Positions 1-5,128 of a DNA stretch of 8,748 nucleotides are shown piece by piece. The stretch comes from Chloroflexota bacterium. GTDB taxonomy: Bacteria; Chloroflexota; Chloroflexia; QHBQ01; JADMIH01. The stretch spans positions 1-8,748 of the forward strand of contig JADMIH010000161.1 in the NCBI GenBank assembly GCA_015478675.1, read 5' to 3'. The position numbers were made by a program, and so were the translations under genes. Numbering within the stretch: the stretch's first letter is position 1; each line of letters begins with the position of its first letter. The notes beneath the pieces were generated by a model. The model was not told where the DNA came from, made no database searches, and was given only the letters and a program-made list of their open reading frames with translations.

Positions 1-26
1 CCGAGTGCAGGACGCTGCATTCATTC

Positions 27-54
27 TAATTGCTTGGTGCTAATTGCTTGGTGC
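27..54. repeat. Two perfect 14-bp tandem copies
   Basis: The unit TAATTGCTTGGTGC occurs twice head to tail without mismatch (27-40 and 41-54). It lies in non-coding sequence beyond the end of the operon. A likely origin is replication slippage. Function unknown. Confidence 0.9.
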
Positions 55-67
55 TGGTTGAGCCATG

Positions 68-101
68 CCACTGAGAAGTATTAGATTGGGGAGCTCAGTG
101 G
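68..101. repeat. Short inverted repeat, 8-bp stem
   Basis: CCACTGAG (68-75) and CTCAGTGG (94-101) are perfect reverse complements separated by 18 nt. A hairpin here could mark the 3' end of the operon transcript. However, it sits about 160 nt past the stop codon and no T-run follows it on either strand, so it is not a typical intrinsic terminator. Confidence 0.4.
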
Positions 102-263
102 GGGTTATGCGTCTACATGACTGGTCATTCCACGCACGGATGAGCAATGTAGCCAGTACAGGACCAGCGGCTGGCGACCTCTTGTATGGCGTCCCTCACC
201 TGTGCGTCGGTTGGATTTGGATTGCTGGCCTGGACCTCGGCCTGGCAGTAATGATAGTAGCTG

Positions 264-292
264 CTACGAGGGTAGCCCTACGAGGGTAGCCC
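264..292. repeat. 14-bp tandem duplication containing the stop codon of the fusion gene
   Basis: CTACGAGGGTAGCC is repeated exactly (264-277 and 278-291), and one further matching base follows. Read on the minus strand, the duplication supplies the last residues (ATLVGLPS) and the TAG stop. Because 14 is not a multiple of three, collapsing it to one copy would change the frame and extend the protein by 22 codons after ...RRATLV, to a TGA at 198-196. Confidence 0.9.
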
Positions 293-2447
293 GTCTGACA
301 CCTGCACGATCTTCCAGCACATTTACTATCATGCACGCCGCACGGCTGGCCCCATCGGTTTCGACGGCACTGTAGTTTACCGGCCTATGAAGAAGGTCAA
401 GAGCGGCAGAGGCCAAGCCCTCCGGCGTTACTGAGCTGTAGTCGAGAGCGCAATCCGCGCCGTAATTACGCAAGCGGCGTTGGACGTGGATCACTTGCTC
501 GAAATGTCGCCGAAGCGGGAAGCATAAGAAGGGCCTTTTGGTCGCCACAAGCTCCATGCAAGTGCTGAGGCCGCCCTGCACTAGCGCCAGGTCGCAGCAG
601 GCCAGATGCTCGTACAGGTTATGGACGTAGGCCTTGACTGCGAGGCCTGGGAGGTCAGGGAAAGGCTCCTCGGCTAGGCGCGGTCCGGTCACGAGCACGA
701 GGTGCAGGTTGGGCACTTGCCGCTTCATATGAGGATAAGCCGACGCAATCTTGCGCAGAAGGTGGCGGCCCACAGACGTGCCCCCGACCGCTGCGATAAC
801 CAGAGTCTCATCCTGACGGTAGCCTAATTTGGCACGTAAGCTCTCCTGGTCGGCAACTTCTTGCGGGTTGAAAGGGAGAGTGTAGCCACCGTAGCGAAAG
901 TTTCGGTCGGTCCATTCGCGGATGATCGGGAGGTCGGGGCCGAAGCGGTCGTCCACCACGTCGTCCGGGTTGCCGATGAAGATTGCCGCGTCGCGCATGT
1001 ACGGGAAGCGTGCCACGTGCTCCACGTCGTCGGCGTTGCGATCCGCGCACAGAAACGCTTCGCGCTCGTCGCCTTCTACCGGGAGCATGCCGATGAAGTC
1101 GGTCAGGAAGACGAACGGCTGCCGCTTTAGCTCAGGGTTCTCGTGGTAGTAGTAGTCAACATCCCACGCCTCGTCGCCGATCACCAGGTCGAAGTGCTCG
1201 GCCTCCATCAGGTCTGAGAAGGTCATGAAGTTGTTGACCATGATCTCGTCCATCGTACGCAGGCCGAAGAAAGCCGACAGGTCGTGCTCCCCGGCCACGT
1301 GCTCGAAATGGTGGCTTTCATTCGCCAAATATTTGGTGATTGGGTGAGCCCTCTCCCCTTCGCGCTCCAGGTAGGTGGTAGCGGGGTTAACGGTGAACCA
1401 ATCGATTTCGAGGTCGGGCGCGAGCTTGCGAATCTCACGCGCGATAGCCACGTCCCGTTGAACGTGCCCCAGGCCGATTGGGCTTGAGAGGAAGAGAGCG
1501 CGGCGCGGGCGGCTCATAGCTCGTGTCCATGTCCTATCTTTGGGGGGAGCGCCCACGAAGTCTCGTACCGCACGATTGAAGACCACCGGGTCGCGCGCCT
1601 CCGGCCCGTGAGCGCCCCCCTCAATGGTGAGCATCTGCGAGTGTGGTATCAGCTTGTGAAGCTCGACGCCCGACTCATAGGATACGTGCTGGTCGAGGGT
1701 ACCGTGTATCATCAGGGTAGGTGCGGTCACGCGGGCAGCGTACTCGCGCACATCGTTGCCTGCCCACCCTGCCGCTGCAAGTGCCAGTGTATCGCCTGTA
1801 GTGGACCAGGCATAGAGCAGACCATCTTCGTACTGTTTTGTGGAGTGAGGTTCCGGGAAGAGGGCATTGAAGAAGTTGTCAATATGGGTGGTGTAGTCGT
1901 CGCGCATCCCCTGCACATAGGGGTGGGCTTCCGGGGGTGGATCGAACGCGCCCCACTCAAACTCCCCACCCACGGTGATCAGTTGCGATACGCGTTCGAG
2001 TTGCTCCGCCGCAAAGCGGATAGCAAGCATCGCGGACGCTGATATGCCAACGATGCACAAGCGATCAAGCTGCAGGTGGTCAATGACGGCGAGCATGTCG
2101 GCGTAGTAGTGTTCGAGGCTGTAAGCGGCGGGACTACCGGGGCGGTCGGAGCGTCCGCTCCCGCGCAGGTCAATCGTCACAACCCGGAAGTAGCGTGACA
2201 GGTAGGGTACCGTGGCTTTGAGCAGGCGCATATCTACGACCTGGTAGATGGGCGAAAAGACTATCGTCGGTCCGCTAGTACCCCATACGGCGTAGTACGT
2301 TCCGACGCCGTCTCGCTCGACAAAGCCGTCTGCAGCCGGCGTAACTGTTTCAAAGGGGTATGAGCCTGCATCGGATAACCGTCCTGCTTCAGGGAGCGAC
2401 CCTACGACGCGCTCGATCCGCTCGGGTAGTTTTGCTTTCGTAGCCAT
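264..2447 (-). CDS. Alpha/beta hydrolase - GT-B glycosyltransferase fusion protein
   Basis: This 727-residue protein joins two enzymes. Residues about 40-300 are an alpha/beta hydrolase, with a TIDLRGSGRSD strand-loop at 91-101 and a nucleophile elbow G-I-S-A-S (Ser136). The likely acid is Asp252 in HGTLD and the likely base is His280 in GGAHGP. The usual HG oxyanion motif after strand 3 is replaced by FSPIYQ (64-69), and the elbow's last Gly is Ser. Residues about 314-690 resemble a MurG/GT1-like GT-B glycosyltransferase. The acceptor half starts ALFLSSPIGLGHVQRD (317-332). The donor half has AVGGTSVGRH (553-562), QGGLSTCMELVATKRP (624-639) and HFEQ (648-651), matching the family's GGxxTxxE and HFEQ-type nucleotide-sugar loop. 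There is no signal peptide, so it is probably cytoplasmic or at the inner membrane face. The frame opens at 2480, but AAGGAG lies 6 nt before the ATG at 2447, so I use that start. It is the last gene of the putative operon. Its stop codon falls in a 14-bp tandem duplication. Substrates are unknown. Confidence 0.85.
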   Translation of the reverse strand: MATKAKLPERIERVVGSLPEAGRLSDAGSYPFETVTPAADGFVERDGVGTYYAVWGTSGPTIVFSPIYQVVDMRLLKATVPYLSRYFRVVTIDLRGSGRSDRPGSPAAYSLEHYYADMLAVIDHLQLDRLCIVGISASAMLAIRFAAEQLERVSQLITVGGEFEWGAFDPPPEAHPYVQGMRDDYTTHIDNFFNALFPEPHSTKQYEDGLLYAWSTTGDTLALAAAGWAGNDVREYAARVTAPTLMIHGTLDQHVSYESGVELHKLIPHSQMLTIEGGAHGPEARDPVVFNRAVRDFVGAPPKDRTWTRAMSRPRRALFLSSPIGLGHVQRDVAIAREIRKLAPDLEIDWFTVNPATTYLEREGERAHPITKYLANESHHFEHVAGEHDLSAFFGLRTMDEIMVNNFMTFSDLMEAEHFDLVIGDEAWDVDYYYHENPELKRQPFVFLTDFIGMLPVEGDEREAFLCADRNADDVEHVARFPYMRDAAIFIGNPDDVVDDRFGPDLPIIREWTDRNFRYGGYTLPFNPQEVADQESLRAKLGYRQDETLVIAAVGGTSVGRHLLRKIASAYPHMKRQVPNLHLVLVTGPRLAEEPFPDLPGLAVKAYVHNLYEHLACCDLALVQGGLSTCMELVATKRPFLCFPLRRHFEQVIHVQRRLRNYGADCALDYSSVTPEGLASAALDLLHRPVNYSAVETDGASRAACMIVNVLEDRAGVRRATLVGLPS

Positions 2448-2453
2448 AGCTTT

Positions 2454-2459
2454 CTCCTT
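2454..2459 (-). promoter_or_regulatory. Ribosome binding site fixing the start of the fusion gene
   Basis: AAGGAG on the minus strand, with a 6-nt spacer (AAAGCT) to the ATG at 2447. The upstream in-frame ATG at 2480 is preceded by TGATATACTG, which has no Shine-Dalgarno character. The first 11 codons of the open frame are therefore probably untranslated leader. Confidence 0.85.
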
Positions 2460-2490
2460 AGTCTTCGGTGCTTCACGCATCAGTATATCA

Positions 2491-2550
2491 GTAGTCAGTA
2501 GTCAGAAACTATAGATTGCCATTACGTATCTATTTCTGACTACTGACTAC
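2491..2550. repeat. 18-bp perfect inverted repeat built of 7-bp units
   Basis: The left arm GTAGTCAGTAGTCAGAAA (2491-2508) and right arm TTTCTGACTACTGACTAC (2533-2550) are exact reverse complements. After a 3-nt bulge, TAGAT (2512-2516) pairs with ATCTA (2528-2532), leaving an 11-nt loop. Each arm contains tandem heptamers (CTGACTA on the minus strand). On the left side a degenerate third unit continues outward to about 2484. It lies in the 113-nt gap between the methyltransferase stop and the fusion-gene start. In the mRNA it would form a strong hairpin 10 nt after the methyltransferase stop codon. No U-tract follows, so an attenuator, an mRNA stabiliser or a small REP/MITE-like element fits better than a classical terminator. 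Confidence 0.85.
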
Positions 2551-2560
2551 CAATTACCGT

Positions 2561-3643
2561 TCAGCGCCGCGCCTCGAAGATGCGGTTGAATGGTGTTTCG
2601 GTGGCCCTGCGGAAGGTGGAAAGGCCACCCTGGCGCACGACCTCGCGCAGCGAAGCTTCAGTGGCTATTGTGCCCAGGTGGGTGTGCCCGGTGGCGACTG
2701 CGTTTGGGGTACAGAGCATCACCGAAGCCGCCGAGTAGATTCTGCCTACAGGGTTGAGATTCTCCTCCACCCGCTCGCCCGCCATCGGCTCGACTATCAT
2801 CACTGTGCCGTCGGGAGAGAGGGAGCGAGCGGTGTGGCTGATAGCGCCTGTAGGGTCGCCCATGTCGTGCAGGCAGTCAAAGTAGGTCACGAGGTCGTAG
2901 ACGCCTTCGGTGGAGGGATAGTCTTGTGCGCTCGCCACCTGGAAAGTAATGCGGTCGGCTACGCCTGCGACAGCTGCTTCCTGTTGCGCCCGCTCGATAG
3001 AGGGCGCATGATCGTCGAATCCCCAGAAGCGAGAGTTGGGGAAAGCTCGCGCCATGATGATCGTGGAGGCTCCGTACCCGCAACCTACATCAGCGACCTT
3101 CGCGCCCGCCTCCAGCCTGGGCACCACGCCCTGAAGAGCAGGCAGCCAGTTGGCAACCAGGTTGCCCAGGTAGCCGGGCTTGAAGAAGCGCTCGCAGCCG
3201 ACGAAAAGCCCCTCGTCGTGCTGACCCCAGGTGAGGCCTGCGCCCGTCCGGAACGCCTCCAGTATCTCCGGCTCGGCTTTGATCATCGAGAGGAATAGCT
3301 CAAAGCCACCCACCACGAAGTACGGGTTGTCCTCCTGGGCCAGCGCAAGCGCGCTCTCCGGCGGAAGGGTGTAGCGTTCGGTCTGCGGATCGTAATCTAC
3401 GTAGCCACTAGCAGCCTGGTTCACCAGCCAGTCGCGCACGTAGCGCTCCACCGTTCCGGTGCGTGCGGCCAGTTCTTGCGAGGTGGTTGGGCCTGACTCC
3501 GACATGGCTTTGTACAGGCCGAGCTTGTCGCCCAGCACCATTAGCGCGGCACTTGCCGTTGCGCCGAAGTCGCTTACTACCTGGCCTATTACGGCGTTGA
3601 GTTTGGTTTCATCGATCTTGGGTGTTTGTGTTGTTGCAGTCAT
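2561..3643 (-). CDS. Class I SAM-dependent methyltransferase, Rv2258c-like, with N-terminal winged helix
   Basis: This 360-residue protein is predicted to transfer a methyl group from S-adenosylmethionine to a small-molecule acceptor in the cytoplasm. Residues about 15-100 form the winged-helix/dimerisation part (LGDKLGLYKAM at 37-47, TSQELAARTGTVERYVRDWL at 54-73). This part is typical of O-methyltransferase-like enzymes and is probably not DNA-binding. The Rossmann core begins with motif I VADVGCGYGAST (183-194). An acidic ribose contact in GFDDHAP (208-214) follows, then YDLVTYFDCLHDMGDP (249-264) and the late strand GTVMIVEP (279-286). The chain is collinear with Mycobacterium Rv2258c-type methyltransferases as I recall them (for example GCERFF, NLNPVGR, CTPNA, TPFNRIFEAR), and the length is normal. 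AAGGAG at 3657-3652 sits 8 nt before the ATG. The gene starts 37 nt after the upstream hydrolase ends, consistent with co-transcription. The acceptor cannot be read from sequence. Confidence 0.9.
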   Translation of the reverse strand: MTATTQTPKIDETKLNAVIGQVVSDFGATASAALMVLGDKLGLYKAMSESGPTTSQELAARTGTVERYVRDWLVNQAASGYVDYDPQTERYTLPPESALALAQEDNPYFVVGGFELFLSMIKAEPEILEAFRTGAGLTWGQHDEGLFVGCERFFKPGYLGNLVANWLPALQGVVPRLEAGAKVADVGCGYGASTIIMARAFPNSRFWGFDDHAPSIERAQQEAAVAGVADRITFQVASAQDYPSTEGVYDLVTYFDCLHDMGDPTGAISHTARSLSPDGTVMIVEPMAGERVEENLNPVGRIYSAASVMLCTPNAVATGHTHLGTIATEASLREVVRQGGLSTFRRATETPFNRIFEARR

Positions 3644-3680
3644 TTTCTTGTCTCCTTTTATGTTGGGTTGTGAATGGCTG

Positions 3681-4637
3681 TTAGCGTGACAGCGGCGCGA
3701 ACCTGATTATCTGGTTGACCACCTCCTCCTTGGCATCGTAGAAGCTTGCATGGCCGCTATTCTCAAGCTTCACGAGCGTCGAGCCTTTTATCAGACTATT
3801 CGTGGCCTGGGCCGCCGCGAAAGGAATAATCCCGTCGTGCGTGCCGTGCAGAATGAGAGTGGGAATGCTGATCCGTTGCACTTCGGCTGTCAGGTCGCGG
3901 TCCCTGCTCTCTTCGAGACCACGAATCAGAGCGTGGAACGAGGTCTGGTTGCCGTCCTGAGCGTAGTAGTCGAGCAGGCGATCGCTGATAGGCGTGTTGA
4001 AAGCCCCCTTCACAAAGTCGTAGACAAACGTGGCCCTGTCCGATTTGACCGCATTGATGTACCCGTTGAGCGCACTCTTTACCTCGGCGGTGGGGGCCAC
4101 TGCCGGCAGGGCCGCCGACAACAGCACCAGCCTGGTAACGCGGGAATCGCGCTGAGTAGCTATGTAGTGGGCGCTGACTGCCCCTCCCAACGAGTATCCC
4201 ACGAGCGTGACATCGTGCAGATTGCGGTCACGGATGACGGTGCCTATGGCAGATGCCCAGCCGTCGTAATCGAGACCCTCCCAGGTGGCAGGGGATTGGC
4301 CGAAGCCAGGCAGGTCGAGGGCGATAACCCGGTAACCCTGCTGCGCCAGCGTGCGCATTTGGTACTCAAAGATGCGGTGGTCAAGCGGGTATCCATGCAC
4401 GAAAACGATGGGTTTACCGCCCGCCCAGCCCCAATCTTCCACGTATATAGAGGATGAGGGTGCTGCAGCCGGAGCGCTCGCCGCTGTGGCAACGCTGTTG
4501 TCGGCGCGCCCTGACGGGTTGGCTTGCAGGCCAGCGGCTATGCCCAAACTTACTACTGCGGCCAGCAACCAGGCGGTTAGTATTTGCCGGGGAGCACCAT
4601 GTTTTGTCGACACGAGAATCCGTGATTGAGTTGCCAT
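3681..4637 (-). CDS. Exported or membrane-anchored alpha/beta hydrolase
   Basis: This 318-residue protein starts with a basic stretch (to Arg18), a hydrophobic segment (about 19-37) and a possible signal peptidase site after Ala39. An Ala/Ser/Pro-rich linker (about 41-63) follows. No lipobox Cys is present, so it is either secreted or held by an uncleaved N-terminal helix, with the enzyme outside the membrane. The catalytic domain (about 64-316) is a complete alpha/beta hydrolase. It has the oxyanion motif VHGYP (80-84), DLPGFGQS (108-115), nucleophile elbow GYSLGG with Ser149, acid Asp268 in HGTHDGIIP and base His296 in NSGHAS. The pattern resembles haloperoxidase/arylesterase-like esterases, but the substrate is not predictable. 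The frame opens at 4709. I use the ATG at 4637 because AAGGAG lies 6 nt upstream and a plausible signal peptide begins there. It lies 40 nt after the small upstream gene and 37 nt before the methyltransferase. Confidence 0.88.
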   Translation of the reverse strand: MATQSRILVSTKHGAPRQILTAWLLAAVVSLGIAAGLQANPSGRADNSVATAASAPAAAPSSSIYVEDWGWAGGKPIVFVHGYPLDHRIFEYQMRTLAQQGYRVIALDLPGFGQSPATWEGLDYDGWASAIGTVIRDRNLHDVTLVGYSLGGAVSAHYIATQRDSRVTRLVLLSAALPAVAPTAEVKSALNGYINAVKSDRATFVYDFVKGAFNTPISDRLLDYYAQDGNQTSFHALIRGLEESRDRDLTAEVQRISIPTLILHGTHDGIIPFAAAQATNSLIKGSTLVKLENSGHASFYDAKEEVVNQIIRFAPLSR

Positions 4638-4643
4638 GAGATT

Positions 4644-4649
4644 CTCCTT
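4644..4649 (-). promoter_or_regulatory. Ribosome binding site fixing the start of the exported hydrolase
   Basis: AAGGAG on the minus strand with a 6-nt spacer to the ATG at 4637. It excludes the longer frame opening at 4709, whose first 24 codons would overlap the end of the preceding small gene. Confidence 0.85.
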
Positions 4650-4677
4650 TCTGTTCTTGAAACTAAAAAGTCTACGA

Positions 4678-4929
4678 TCAATGATGGTCAGCACTGTCGC
4701 CGTCCTCATTAGACAGGGTTGCCGTGTTGCTGTCCACCATGGGATGGTCCCCGTCTGGGGTTCCGCCCGCTATCTGCCCCTCCAAGAAGGTGAAAAGCTG
4801 CGCAATGTCGGCGAAGCCGAGCCGCTCTCGGGTCTGTGGGTCTTCCAGGGAAGCGCGCCACACCGCAGGGCTTCGGTCTTGCCACAGACGCAATAGATAC
4901 GAGAGGTAGCGCCTTTGCTCGTCGTTCAT
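4678..4929 (-). CDS. Small tryptophan-containing protein, 83 aa, function unknown
   Basis: The first gene of the putative operon. The protein has a compact N-terminal part: an aromatic/basic helix RRYLSYLLRLWQDR (6-19), then VWRASLEDPQTRERLGF (23-39) and a helix ADIAQLFTFLEGQI (40-53). An acidic, low-complexity tail (about 59-83) ends in DHH. The 'YLLRLW...WRASLE.P.T.ER.GF....LF.FL' pattern is one I recall from many small proteins and C-terminal extensions in Chloroflexota, with no established role. AGGAG lies 5 nt before the ATG at 4929. The open frame extends upstream to 5532, but that part runs antisense through the control region and the regulator gene and is very probably a shadow. The gene is divergent from the SARP regulator. 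A partner or accessory role to the downstream enzymes is possible but unsupported by sequence. Confidence 0.75.
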   Translation of the reverse strand: MNDEQRRYLSYLLRLWQDRSPAVWRASLEDPQTRERLGFADIAQLFTFLEGQIAGGTPDGDHPMVDSNTATLSNEDGDSADHH

Positions 4930-4934
4930 TGCTG

Positions 4935-4939
4935 CTCCT
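4935..4939 (-). promoter_or_regulatory. Ribosome binding site fixing the start of the 83-aa protein
   Basis: AGGAG on the minus strand, 5 nt before the ATG at 4929. It picks this internal ATG out of a much longer open frame. Confidence 0.75.
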
Positions 4940-4985
4940 GTTCTATGCCCCACAACTGACCGTTGAGAGCAGCCTACAGCACGAA

Positions 4986-5034
4986 CGTAAGGAGAGCATA
5001 AGGGCGATGCAAGGAGCATCATCAGGTGTATAAT
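4986..5034 (+). promoter_or_regulatory. Candidate SARP operator and promoter: three 11-bp-spaced direct repeats before TATAAT
   Basis: AAGGAG (4989-4994), AAGGGC (5000-5005) and AAGGAG (5011-5016) start exactly 11 bp apart, so they lie on one face of the helix. They occupy the place where a -35 box would be, and TATAAT follows at 5029-5034. SARP activators of the AfsR/ActII-ORF4 type are known to bind short direct repeats with 11-bp spacing that overlap the -35 region. A related CGTAAGGCG (5040-5048) just past the -10 differs by one base from CGTAAGGAG (4986-4994). AAGGAG-like words are common, so chance remains possible. Confidence 0.45.
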
Positions 5035-5110
5035 TGTTTCGTAAGGCGTCATTTGCAAAACGGCCCGCAACCGTACGACCATGCCACGGTGAAATGGCGT
5101 GATACAGGAT

Positions 5111-5125
5111 GGAGGGTTTAAGGGG
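5111..5125 (+). promoter_or_regulatory. Ribosome binding site region of the regulator gene
   Basis: GGAGGG (5111-5116) ends 12 nt before the ATG at 5129, and AGGGG (5121-5125) ends 3 nt before it. Neither spacing is ideal. The alternative GTG at 5099 has only a weak GGTG upstream and would add ten residues before the usual 'MARLQLSLLG' beginning. Confidence 0.55.
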
Positions 5126-5128
5126 TTT

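Larger units (their letters stand above)
1..263. other. Gene-free left flank downstream of the minus-strand operon
   Basis: I see no convincing gene here. A plus-strand open frame (65-289) lacks a ribosome binding site, has no recognisable family, and runs into the 3' end of the hydrolase-glycosyltransferase gene on the other strand. The stretch holds a 14-bp tandem repeat (27-54) and an 8-bp inverted repeat (68-101). A 7-bp direct repeat GGCCTGG occurs at 227-233 and 239-245. No U-tract terminator for the operon is visible. Confidence 0.6.
4930..5128. promoter_or_regulatory. Divergent control region between the operon and the regulator
   Basis: This 199-bp region separates the 83-aa gene (minus) from the regulator (plus) and must carry promoters for both. 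Forward: a perfect TATAAT at 5029-5034 with no good -35 hexamer, which is typical of activator-dependent promoters. Reverse: a weak candidate, TTGCAA (5058-5053) with a 17-bp spacer to AATTAT (5035-5030), four of six matches in each box. It overlaps the forward -10. The overlap would let one bound regulator affect both directions, but neither promoter has been demonstrated. Confidence 0.55.

Noticed and set aside
65..289. Plus-strand 74-codon frame in the left flank.
   Set aside because: No Shine-Dalgarno sequence, no family resemblance, and its end overlaps the tandem repeat and the antisense gene.
1608..2042. Plus-strand 144-codon frame inside the fusion gene.
   Set aside because: Antisense to a well-supported hydrolase domain; the translation has no recognisable motif.
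2491..2550. Intrinsic terminator separating the methyltransferase and fusion genes.
   Set aside because: The hairpin is strong, but the sequence after it on the minus strand (TGATATACTG) has no T-run, and the stem is a repeat-unit palindrome, not a GC-rich terminator stem.
2678..3298. Plus-strand 206-codon frame inside the methyltransferase gene.
   Set aside because: Shadow of the high-GC codon pattern of the methyltransferase; no ribosome binding site and no motif.
2561..3643. Calling the methyltransferase a transcription factor because of its winged helix.
   Set aside because: This winged-helix part is the normal dimerisation domain of the methyltransferase family, and the full SAM-binding motif set is present.
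5007..5033. Eight-codon leader peptide (ATG at 5007, MQGASSGV) before the regulator.
   Set aside because: It overlaps the proposed -35/-10 region and ends in the TATAAT box, so it would lie upstream of the likely transcript start. It has no run of a regulatory amino acid.
5099..5128. GTG start at 5099 for the regulator.
   Set aside because: Weak upstream Shine-Dalgarno sequence, and the ten added residues precede the typical SARP N-terminus. Kept only as an alternative.
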